NCBI RefSeq assembly: GCF_001426995.1
Contig: NZ_LMFY01000001.1
Span: forward strand, 1,253,973 to 1,317,972
Reading direction: 5' to 3'
DNA from: Microbacterium sp. Root553
GTDB lineage: Bacteria; Actinomycetota; Actinomycetes; Actinomycetales; Microbacteriaceae
Length of the DNA: 64,000 nt
The stretch's first letter is position 1, and every line of letters starts with the position of its first letter. The notes under the pieces are model-generated. The model did not search any database, was not told where the DNA came from, and worked only from the letters and a program-made list of their open reading frames with translations. Position numbers and translations under genes: made by a program. This document shows, piece by piece, positions 9,049-16,243 of the stretch.

Positions 9049-9167
9049 CGTCTCGTCGCTTCGCGGTTCCTGAGCGAGCGGAGCGAGACGAAGGGCGCTC
9101 AACGACCCTGGTTCCTGAGCGAGCATGCTGACTCCGGTTCCTGAGCGAGGAGCGAAGCGACGAGACG
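9049..9167. repeat. Repeat-filled spacer with a perfect 16-bp inverted repeat
   Basis: CGTCTCGTCGCTTCGC at 9049-9064 is the exact reverse complement of 9152-9167. Between them, GGTTCCTGAGCGAG recurs three times. The same GAGCGAGACGAAG vocabulary occurs at 10899-11190 and 35931-36045. The spacer sits between the importer and GH13 genes and could fold in the mRNA. Confidence 0.85.
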
Positions 9168-9217
9168 AAGGACCCACACCAGACCGCAGACCGCAACACG
9201 AAGGAGCAGTACCCCTC

Positions 9218-10897
9218 ATGACCGATGCGCTTCTCACCGAGACCCGCGACGACACGACGGCAGCATGGTGGCGACAGGCCGCCGTGTATCAGATCTACCC
9301 CCGCAGCTTCGCGGACGCGAACGGCGACGGACTCGGTGACATCCCGGGCATCGTCTCGCGCGCCGACTACCTGCGCGATCTCGGCATCGACGCCGTGTGG
9401 CTCAGCCCGTTCTACCCCTCGGCCCTCGCCGACGGCGGATACGACGTGGCGGACTACCGTGACGTCGACCCGCGTCTCGGCACGCTCGACGACTTCGACG
9501 ACATGGTCGCGGCGCTGCACGAGCGCGGCATCCGCGTGATCGTCGACATCGTGCCGAACCACTCGTCGGATCTGCACGAATGGTTCCGGGAGGCGCTCGC
9601 CGCAGGGCGCGGCTCGGCGGCGCGCGAGCGGTACATCTTCCGTGAGGGCTCCGGGCCCGACGGCTCCGAGCCCCCGACGGACTGGACCGCGGCCTTCGGA
9701 GGATCGGCCTGGGAGCGCGTCGAGGACGGACAGTGGTTCCTGCACAGCTTCGCGCCCGAGCAGCCCGACCTCAACTGGGATCACCCGGAGGTGCGGGAGG
9801 ACTTCCTGACGACCCTGCGGTTCTGGTCGGACCGGGGCGTCGACGGATTCCGCATCGACGTGGCGCACATGCTCACGAAGGACCTCAGCGAACCGCTGCC
9901 GAGCACAGCCGAGCTCGAGCTCCTGCCGCACGACGGCAGCCACCCGCTGTACGACCGCGATGACGTGCACGAGGTGTACGCCGAGTGGCGCCGGGTCTTC
10001 AACGAGTACGACCCGCCCCGCACGGCCGTCGCCGAGGCGTGGGTGAGCACACCCGAGCGCCGGGCCAAGTACGCCTCGGCCGAGGGGCTCGGACAGGCGT
10101 TCAACTTCGACCTGCTCGTCGCGGACTTCGACGCGACGCAGTTCCGCACGATCATCGCCGACAACCTCGCGCAGGCTCGCGAGACCGGCTCGTCGACCAC
10201 CTGGGTGCTGTCGAACCACGACGTCACGCGTCACGCGACCCGCTACGGTCTGGCGCCGCTCGCCGGTCGCACCGGGGTGAAGCAGGGCGTGGAGTGGGTC
10301 GCCGCCGGAGGCCCCGCCGATCAGCTCGACCGCGAGGGGGGTCTTCGCCGCGCGCACGCCGCGACGCTGCTGCTGCTCGGCCTGCCCGGCAGCACATACC
10401 TCTACCAGGGCGAGGAGCTCGGTCTGCAGGAGGTCGCCGAGATCGGTCCGGACGAGCGACAGGACCCCTCGTTCTTCCGCGGAGCCGACTTCGACGGTCT
10501 CGGACGTGACGGATGCCGTGTGCCGCTGCCGTGGACGGCATCCGGCCCCTCGTTCGGATTCGGATCCGGCGAGGCGCATCTGCCCCAGCCCGACTGGTTC
10601 GGGCGGTACGCGGTGGACGTCGAGGACGGCGACCCGTCGTCGACCCTGACCCTGTACCGCGAGGCTCTGCGGTTGCGTCGCGAGCTGCAGACCGACGAGA
10701 GCCTCGAGTGGATCGAGACCGGTCGCGCCGACGTGCTGCGCTTCGCCCGCCCGAACGGCTGGCAGGTCGTGACGAACTTCGGGGCGGAGCCGTTCGAGCT
10801 CGGGACGGATGCCGCGGATGTCGTGCTCGGCACCGTCGTCGACGGGGCTGTACCGGCGGATTCGACGGTGTGGATCGCGTCCGGTCTGATCGGCTGA
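9218..10897 (+). CDS. GH13 alpha-glucosidase
   Basis: A 559-residue cytoplasmic enzyme with no signal peptide. The (beta/alpha)8 fold shows the family motifs in order: AVYQIYPRSFADANGDG (22-38), DIVPNHSS (110-117), the nucleophile Asp214 in GFRIDVAH, the acid/base Glu273 in AEAW, and the stabiliser Asp335 in SNHD. It hydrolyses terminal alpha-glucosidic bonds of maltose-like sugars brought in by the upstream importer. The ATG at 9218 is preferred because it has AAGGAG upstream and starts the homologous N-terminus; the in-frame ATG at 9125 would translate repeat DNA. The final codons and stop lie in an 80-bp tandem repeat. Confidence 0.94.
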   Translation: MTDALLTETRDDTTAAWWRQAAVYQIYPRSFADANGDGLGDIPGIVSRADYLRDLGIDAVWLSPFYPSALADGGYDVADYRDVDPRLGTLDDFDDMVAALHERGIRVIVDIVPNHSSDLHEWFREALAAGRGSAARERYIFREGSGPDGSEPPTDWTAAFGGSAWERVEDGQWFLHSFAPEQPDLNWDHPEVREDFLTTLRFWSDRGVDGFRIDVAHMLTKDLSEPLPSTAELELLPHDGSHPLYDRDDVHEVYAEWRRVFNEYDPPRTAVAEAWVSTPERRAKYASAEGLGQAFNFDLLVADFDATQFRTIIADNLAQARETGSSTTWVLSNHDVTRHATRYGLAPLAGRTGVKQGVEWVAAGGPADQLDREGGLRRAHAATLLLLGLPGSTYLYQGEELGLQEVAEIGPDERQDPSFFRGADFDGLGRDGCRVPLPWTASGPSFGFGSGEAHLPQPDWFGRYAVDVEDGDPSSTLTLYREALRLRRELQTDESLEWIETGRADVLRFARPNGWQVVTNFGAEPFELGTDAADVVLGTVVDGAVPADSTVWIASGLIG

Positions 10898-11120
10898 GGC
10901 GTTTCGTCTCGTCGCTGCGCTCCTCGCTCAACGGCCGGGCCCTCACTCGACGACGGGGGCCCGGGTTGATTGGCTGACGCGTTTCGTCTCGTCGCTGCGC
11001 TCCTCGCTCAACGAGCGGGCTCCCACTTGACGACAGGGGCCCGGTCTGATCGGCTGACGCGTTTCGTCTCGTCGCTGCGCTCCTCGCTCAACGGCCGGGC
11101 TCCCACTTGACGACAGGGGC
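10881..11120. repeat. Three tandem copies of an 80-bp unit overlapping the GH13 stop
   Basis: Copies run 10881-10960, 10961-11040 and 11041-11120, with few differences and exact length. The first copy includes the last codons and TGA (10895-10897) of the GH13 gene. Each contains GTTTCGTCTCGTCGCTGCGC. An inverted relative (GAGCGAGCGCAGCGAGACGA) lies at about 11164-11183. Together these account for nearly all of the 342-nt space before znuA, apart from the Zur-box promoter. Confidence 0.92.
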
Positions 11121-11200
11121 CCGGTCGCTGAGTTGGGTGGGGTGGCTGTGTGACTCTGGTCATTGAGCGAGCGCAGCGAGACGAAATGCGCCCACCATCA

Positions 11201-11232
11201 ATTTGATAATGGTTCTCATTAGCGTCTAGAGT
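11201..11232 (+). promoter_or_regulatory. Zur box and leaderless promoter of znuA
   Basis: TGATAATGGTTCTCATTA (11203-11220) is an imperfect dyad resembling the actinobacterial Zur operator (TGAAAATNATTTTCA type). It is followed by TAGAGT (11227-11232), a -10 box 7 nt before the znuA ATG. The operator covers the -35 region, so zinc-loaded Zur should block transcription. The Zur gene itself is 2.8 kb downstream. Confidence 0.75.
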
Positions 11233-11239
11233 GGGCGAC

Positions 11240-12226
11240 ATGAAGAAGCCGTTCGTCGCCCTCGCCCTCGCATCCGTCGCCGCCCTGACGCTGGCCGGAT
11301 GCTCCTCCGCCCCCGCGGGGGCCGGTGCGGACGGCGGCACCGTCACCGTGGCGGCGAGCACCAACGTCTACGGCTCCCTCGCCGCACAGATCGGCGGAGA
11401 CCGCGTCGACGTCACCTCGATCATCGAGTCCGTCACGCAGGATCCGCACTCGTACGAGGCCTCGGCGCGCGACCGCCTCACGGTGCAGAAGGCCGACCTC
11501 GTCATCGAGAACGGCGGCGGCTACGACGCCTTCATCGACACGCTGCTGCAGGATGCCGGCGACCCGCATCTGGTCACCGCGGTCGAGTTCTCGCACGACT
11601 ACCCCGGAAACGAGGGGCACGAGCACTCCGACGAGGAGGGCGAGGACGCGCATGACCACGCCGACGGCGAAGAGGGTCACGAAGGCCACGACCACATCGA
11701 GGGCTTCAACGAGCACGTCTGGTTCGACCCGCACACGATGATCCACGTCGTCGAGGCGATCGCCGACGAGCTGAGCGAGATCGACCCCGACGGCGAGGCG
11801 GACTTCACCGCGAACGCGAAGAAGATCGTCGCCGACCTCGAAGGCTTCGAGACCGACCTCGAGACGCTGAAGACCGAGGACGGCGGCGCGAACGTCATCA
11901 TCACCGAGCCCGTTCCCGGATACCTCGCCGAGGCCGCCGGACTCACCGACGTCACCCCTGAGGGCTTCGCGGAATCGGTCGAGGAGGGCAGCGACGTCGC
12001 CCCCGCGACCCTGCTCGAGACACTGAACGTGATCGAGAGCGGAGACGTGCGTGCGCTGCTCACCAACGCGCAGACCGGGGGAGCCGAGACGCAGCGCGTC
12101 GAGGACGCCGCGACCGCCGCCGGGATCCCCGTCGTGGCCTTCACGGAGCTGCTCCCCGACGGATCGTCGTACTCTGAGTGGATGAGTGACGCGATCACGA
12201 GCCTCGCCGACGCGCTCCAGTCGTGA
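11240..12226 (+). CDS. znuA: Zinc ABC transporter substrate-binding lipoprotein
   Basis: A 328-residue cluster A-I metal-binding protein. The lipoprotein signal ends in LAGC (Cys21). A loop at about 118-160 is packed with His, Asp and Glu (for example GHEGHDHIEGFNEHVWFD), the His-rich zinc-capture loop typical of ZnuA. Metal-ligand histidines are expected in SVTQDPHSYE and NEHVWFDPH. The ATG at 11240 is preceded directly by a -10 box, so the mRNA is likely leaderless; the upstream GTG at 11231 would overlap that box. The stop overlaps the znuC start by 4 nt. Confidence 0.93.
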   Translation: MKKPFVALALASVAALTLAGCSSAPAGAGADGGTVTVAASTNVYGSLAAQIGGDRVDVTSIIESVTQDPHSYEASARDRLTVQKADLVIENGGGYDAFIDTLLQDAGDPHLVTAVEFSHDYPGNEGHEHSDEEGEDAHDHADGEEGHEGHDHIEGFNEHVWFDPHTMIHVVEAIADELSEIDPDGEADFTANAKKIVADLEGFETDLETLKTEDGGANVIITEPVPGYLAEAAGLTDVTPEGFAESVEEGSDVAPATLLETLNVIESGDVRALLTNAQTGGAETQRVEDAATAAGIPVVAFTELLPDGSSYSEWMSDAITSLADALQS

Positions 12227-13071
12227 GCGCCGCCGCCGACGCGCGAGCAGGAGCCGAGACGCAGGACCCCGTTCTCGACGTGCGGGGAGCCGCTCTGCAG
12301 CGCGGCGACCGGGAGCTGTGGTCGGGTCTCGATCTGACGGTGCAGGCGGGCGAGTTCATCGCCGTGCTCGGTCCGTCCGGGTCGGGCAAGACCACACTGC
12401 TGCGGGCGATCCTGGGCCTGCAGCCCCTCTCGTCCGGGGTGATCACGGTGGCCGGCGGGCCGGTGCGCAAGGGGAATCCGCGCATCGGGTACATCCCGCA
12501 GCAGCGCTCGCTCGCCCCCGACACGAGCATGCGGGCCCGCGACCTCGTGGCGCTGGGGGTGCAGGGCAGTCGATTCGGCTTCCCCGTGCCGCATCGGGGC
12601 GACCGGGAGAAGGTCGACCGGCTGCTCGAATCCGTCGGCGCCTCGCACTACGCCGACAGGCGCGTCGGACTCCTCTCCGGCGGAGAGCAGCAGCGGCTGC
12701 GCGTAGGGCAGGCGCTCGCCGACGAGCCGACGCTGCTGCTGTGCGACGAGCCGCTGTCGAACCTCGACCTCGCGAACCAGGTCGCCGTCACCGACATCAT
12801 CGATCGGCAGCGCCGGGAGCGCGGCGCGGCCGTGCTCTTCGTCACGCACGACATCAACCCGATCCTCGGCAGGGTCGACCGGATCCTGTACATCGCCGGC
12901 GGGCGGTTCGTTCTCGGCACCCCCGAAGAGGTGCTGCAGACGCGTGTGCTCACCGCCCTCTACGGCACCCCGGTGTTCGTGCTGCGGGCAGGCGACCGTC
13001 TCGTCGTGGTCGGCGTGCCCGACGCCGAGCCCCACCACGACCACGCCCACGACCACGGAGGTGCCGCATGA
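12223..13071 (+). CDS. znuC: Zinc ABC transporter ATP-binding protein
   Basis: A 282-residue ABC ATPase: Walker A GPSGSGKTT (50-58), signature LSGGEQQR (151-158), Walker B LLLCDEP (171-177) and the switch His in FVTHD. It drives zinc import through ZnuB. The GTG start overlaps the znuA stop (GTGA), and the stop overlaps znuB. The C-terminal tail (PHHDHAHDHGGAA) is His-rich and could bind or sense metal; this is not a core ABC feature. Confidence 0.93.
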   Translation: MSAAADARAGAETQDPVLDVRGAALQRGDRELWSGLDLTVQAGEFIAVLGPSGSGKTTLLRAILGLQPLSSGVITVAGGPVRKGNPRIGYIPQQRSLAPDTSMRARDLVALGVQGSRFGFPVPHRGDREKVDRLLESVGASHYADRRVGLLSGGEQQRLRVGQALADEPTLLLCDEPLSNLDLANQVAVTDIIDRQRRERGAAVLFVTHDINPILGRVDRILYIAGGRFVLGTPEEVLQTRVLTALYGTPVFVLRAGDRLVVVGVPDAEPHHDHAHDHGGAA

Positions 13072-13946
13072 CTGTCATGACCGGCATCGTCGCGGCGGTC
13101 GACTGGAGCGACGTCTTCTCCTTCCAGGACTACGGCGAGCTCGTCGCCCTGCTCGCGAACTCGATCATCGCGGGTGCGGTGCTCGGCATCGTCGGCGGAC
13201 TCATCGGCGTCTTCGTGATGCAGCGCGACCTCGCGTTCGCGGTGCACGGGGTCAGCGAGCTGTCGTTCGCCGGAGCCGCCGCAGCGCTGCTGTTCGGCGG
13301 CAGTGTGGTCGCGGGGTCGCTCGGCGGGGCGCTCGTGGCTGCCGTCCTGATCGGCGTGCTCGGTGCGAAGGCCAGGGACCGCAACTCGATCGTCGGCGTG
13401 CTGATGCCGTTCGGCCTCGGCCTCGGCATCCTCTTCCTCTCGCTCTACGACGGGCGCAGCGCCAACCGGTTCAGCCTGCTCACCGGACAGATCGTCTCGG
13501 TGTCGAGCCCCGACCTCGGCTGGCTGCTCGGCATCAGCATCGTGGTGCTGCTGGGGCTGCTGCTGATGTGGAACCCGCTGCGCTTCGACTCGCTCGATCC
13601 CGAATCCGCCGCCGCGCGCGGAGTGCCCACGCGTGCCGTCAGCCTGCTGTTCATGGTGCTGCTCGGACTCATCGTGGCCGTGAGCGTGCACATCATCGGC
13701 GCGCTCCTCGTGATGGCGCTGCTGGTGACCCCGGCCGCCGCCGCGATGCGCCTCACCGCGGGACCGGTGGCCGTGCCCCTGCTCGCGGCCCTGTTCGGAT
13801 TCGTGTCGGCGGTCGGCGGCATCCTGCTCGCTCTCGCCGGCACACTGCCGGTGAGCCCGTACATCACCACCCTGTCGTTCACGATCTACGTCGTGTGCTG
13901 GATCATCCAGCGCGCTCGCGGCGGTGTGCGCCGCGTGCGCGCCTGA
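13068..13946 (+). CDS. znuB: Zinc ABC transporter permease
   Basis: A 292-residue ABC-3 family integral membrane protein with about eight hydrophobic segments, forming the zinc channel with ZnuC and receiving metal from ZnuA. The start at 13068 overlaps the znuC stop (ATGA). An alternative ATG three codons in (13077) would change little. It ends the transport operon; zur follows after 44 nt with its own promoter. Confidence 0.93.
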   Translation: MTVMTGIVAAVDWSDVFSFQDYGELVALLANSIIAGAVLGIVGGLIGVFVMQRDLAFAVHGVSELSFAGAAAALLFGGSVVAGSLGGALVAAVLIGVLGAKARDRNSIVGVLMPFGLGLGILFLSLYDGRSANRFSLLTGQIVSVSSPDLGWLLGISIVVLLGLLLMWNPLRFDSLDPESAAARGVPTRAVSLLFMVLLGLIVAVSVHIIGALLVMALLVTPAAAAMRLTAGPVAVPLLAALFGFVSAVGGILLALAGTLPVSPYITTLSFTIYVVCWIIQRARGGVRRVRA

Positions 13947-13977
13947 CACTCCCAGGGCCCGGCAAGGGCGGCGCGCC

Positions 13978-13983
13978 TAGAAT
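13978..13983 (+). promoter_or_regulatory. -10 box of leaderless zur promoter
   Basis: TAGAAT lies 7 nt before the zur ATG, with no ribosome binding site between, so zur is probably transcribed from its own leaderless promoter. No Zur box was seen beside it. Confidence 0.55.
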
Positions 13984-13990
13984 CGTGGGT

Positions 13991-14407
13991 ATGGCTCAGC
14001 GGAACACCTGGCAGCGCGAGCGCGTGCGCGAAGCTCTCGCCGATGCGCGCGGCTTCGTCAGCGCGCAGAATCTGCACGCCGGGCTGCGCGACGAGAACAC
14101 CGGCATCGGCCTCGCGACGGTCTATCGTGCGCTCGCCGGACTCGCGGCTGCCGGCGACGCCGACTCGCTGCAGAGCCCCGAGGGCGAGGCGCTGTATCGC
14201 GCCTGCACCACGCAGGGCCACCACCACCATCTGATCTGCCGCAACTGCGGGCTCACCGTCGAGATCGAGGCGACCGACGTCGAGCAGTGGGCGCATCGCA
14301 CCGCGGCACTGCACGGGTTCACGGATGCCGCGCACGTCGTCGACATCTTCGGCCTGTGCGCCTCCTGCACCAACAAGCGCGACGCCGAAGAGGTAGCGAC
14401 CGCGTGA
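13991..14407 (+). CDS. zur: Fur-family zinc uptake regulator
   Basis: A 138-residue Fur-type repressor: N-terminal winged helix (about 1-75, VRE..GFVSAQNLHAGL), a His-rich metal site GHHHHLICRNCG near residues 76-87, and a second Cys pair CASC near 125. These CxxC pairs form the structural zinc site of Fur proteins. The place directly after znuABC and the box before znuA make zinc the likely metal. The stop overlaps the start of the COG0701 permease gene by 4 nt, so that gene and the next are in the zur transcript. Confidence 0.92.
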   Translation: MAQRNTWQRERVREALADARGFVSAQNLHAGLRDENTGIGLATVYRALAGLAAAGDADSLQSPEGEALYRACTTQGHHHHLICRNCGLTVEIEATDVEQWAHRTAALHGFTDAAHVVDIFGLCASCTNKRDAEEVATA

Positions 14408-15438
14408 GCGCCCCGACCGCCACCCACACCCCGCACCCGCAACGACTCTCTCGGTCGCCGCGCTCGCCGTGGGTCGGCGTCGCACTCGGTGCGGCCCTGG
14501 TGGTCGCGCTGTTCCTCATCGACCGGTTCCTGCCCGACCTGTTCACCGCCAGCCTTCCCGCCAGGGCCCAGGACGGCCTGACGCTCGCGATGAGCGTGCT
14601 GATCGAGGCGCTGCCGTTCGTGGTCCTCGGCGTGCTGCTCTCGATCGTGGTGCAGGTGTGGCTGCCCGCCGACGTCATCCACCGCTGGCTGCCGAAGCGC
14701 GCCTGGGCCCGTCGTGCGGTGCTGTCGCTGCTGGGCATGCTCATCCCGGTGTGCGAATGCGGCAACGTGCCGTTCGCGCGCGGGCTCATGATGCGCGGAC
14801 TCGCGCCGGCCGAGGCCATGACCTTCCTCATCGCCGCGCCGATCGTGAACCCGATCGTCATCCTCACCACGCACGCGGCGTTCGGCTTCGACGACGGCAT
14901 CCTGGTGGCCCGTCTGATCGGCGGCTACCTGATCGCCAACCTCATCGGCTGGATCTACAGCCGTCACCCCGACCCGAACGCCATGCTCACCCAGCGATTC
15001 GTCGACACGTGCGACCGCGTCACCCACGAGCACGGCACGCCCGTTCGCCGCAGCCTCACGCAGTTCCTCGTCGAACTGCGCGCCGTGATGCCCGCGCTCA
15101 TCATCGGATCGGCACTCGCCGGAGCCGTGCAGGTGCTGATCCCGCGCGACGTGCTGCTGGCCATCGGCTCGAACCCGGTGCTGTCGATCCTCGCGATGAT
15201 GGCCCTCGCTATGACGGTCGCCATCTGCTCGAACGTCGACGCCTTCTTCGCGCTCTCCTTCGCCTCGACCTTCTCGTCGGGTGCCCTGGTGGCGTTCCTG
15301 CTCGTCGGCCCCCTCGTCGACGTGAAGATGCTCGCGCTGATGCGCACCACCTTCACCACCCGCACGCTCGTCGGCATCGTCGGCGTCGTCGTGTTCGCCG
15401 CCTTCGCGATCGGGATCGGGGTGAACGTCTTTGTCTGA
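14404..15438 (+). CDS. COG0701/DUF318-family permease
   Basis: A 344-residue protein with about eight membrane segments. It carries the family signature around PVCECGNVPFARGL (about 117-130), a Cys-x-Cys in a membrane-near loop, and a second NP-rich segment FLIAAPIVNPIVI. The GTG start overlaps the zur stop. Proteins of this family are typically paired with a TIGR03943 partner, as here, and the pair is often linked to metal (zinc) homeostasis; the transported species is not established. Direction of transport cannot be inferred. Confidence 0.88.
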   Translation: MSAPTATHTPHPQRLSRSPRSPWVGVALGAALVVALFLIDRFLPDLFTASLPARAQDGLTLAMSVLIEALPFVVLGVLLSIVVQVWLPADVIHRWLPKRAWARRAVLSLLGMLIPVCECGNVPFARGLMMRGLAPAEAMTFLIAAPIVNPIVILTTHAAFGFDDGILVARLIGGYLIANLIGWIYSRHPDPNAMLTQRFVDTCDRVTHEHGTPVRRSLTQFLVELRAVMPALIIGSALAGAVQVLIPRDVLLAIGSNPVLSILAMMALAMTVAICSNVDAFFALSFASTFSSGALVAFLLVGPLVDVKMLALMRTTFTTRTLVGIVGVVVFAAFAIGIGVNVFV

Positions 15439-16243
15439 CCGCACGCACGAACGCACCCACGACCGCGCCGACCGACGCCGGGCACTCGGCAGCCGCTGGC
15501 TGGGCATCGGCCTGGCCACGCTCGTCGCCGTCGTGACGCTCGGGCTCGGGCTCACCGGTCGACTGAATCTCTACATCAGCCCCGAGTCGATCTGGTTCGC
15601 GTGCGCCGCTGCCGTCGTGACCATCGCCGGCGCGATCTGGTCGTTCGCACTGCCGCTCGGCGAGGAGGGCGATCACGGGCATGATCACGGCCACGCGGCC
15701 GCGGATTCATCGGAGCACCCGGATGCCGCCTCCGCGCCCCGCCGCACCCTCGGGCTGGCCGGCACGGTGACCGGCGGGGTGGTCGCGTCCGGCGTCGTGA
15801 TCGCCGCGCTCGTGCTGCCTCCCGCGTCTCTGTCGGTCGAGCTCGCGATGTCGCGGGTCGGAGAGCAGACGGCACTGTTCGCGGGTGCGGACGACGTGGC
15901 CCTCGGCGTGGCCGACACCTCCACGTTCGGTGTGGGCGATTGGGCGAGCGTGTTCGCGACGGCCACCAACACCGCGGCATACGACGGCAAGACCGTCACC
16001 CTCACGGGCTTCGTCACGCCGACGGATGCCGACGGCGTCAACCTCACCCGCCTGGTCATCACGCACTGTGTGATCGACGCGCAGCCCGCGACGCTGCCCG
16101 TGACGATCGATGCGGGCGAGTACTCCACCGGTCAGTGGGTGCAGGTCGAGGGCACGGTGAAGGCCGACGTCGATGGCTCGCTGCACGTCGAACCGGCCAC
16201 GGTGACGGCGATCGACGAACCGCAGGATCCGTATGAGTACTGA
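15431..16243 (+). CDS. TIGR03943 (DUF1980) family membrane protein
   Basis: A 270-residue partner of the preceding permease, overlapping it by 8 nt from a TTG start. Two N-terminal membrane segments (about 22-42 and 53-73) flank a short loop and are followed by a His-rich stretch (GDHGHDHGHAAA, about 78-90). A third hydrophobic segment lies near 108-130. The C-terminal domain (about 145-265) is an OB-like fold with the conserved LVITHCVID segment. The histidines and neighbours suggest zinc handling at the membrane; the mechanism is unknown. Confidence 0.86.
   Translation: MSDRTHERTHDRADRRRALGSRWLGIGLATLVAVVTLGLGLTGRLNLYISPESIWFACAAAVVTIAGAIWSFALPLGEEGDHGHDHGHAAADSSEHPDAASAPRRTLGLAGTVTGGVVASGVVIAALVLPPASLSVELAMSRVGEQTALFAGADDVALGVADTSTFGVGDWASVFATATNTAAYDGKTVTLTGFVTPTDADGVNLTRLVITHCVIDAQPATLPVTIDAGEYSTGQWVQVEGTVKADVDGSLHVEPATVTAIDEPQDPYEY

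Noticed and set aside
9125..9217. Upstream ATG for the GH13 gene
   Set aside because: It would translate repeat DNA with no family similarity; the ATG at 9218 has AAGGAG and starts the conserved region.
10881..11120. CRISPR-like array
   Set aside because: The 80-bp units are directly adjacent with no variable spacers, and no cas gene is present.
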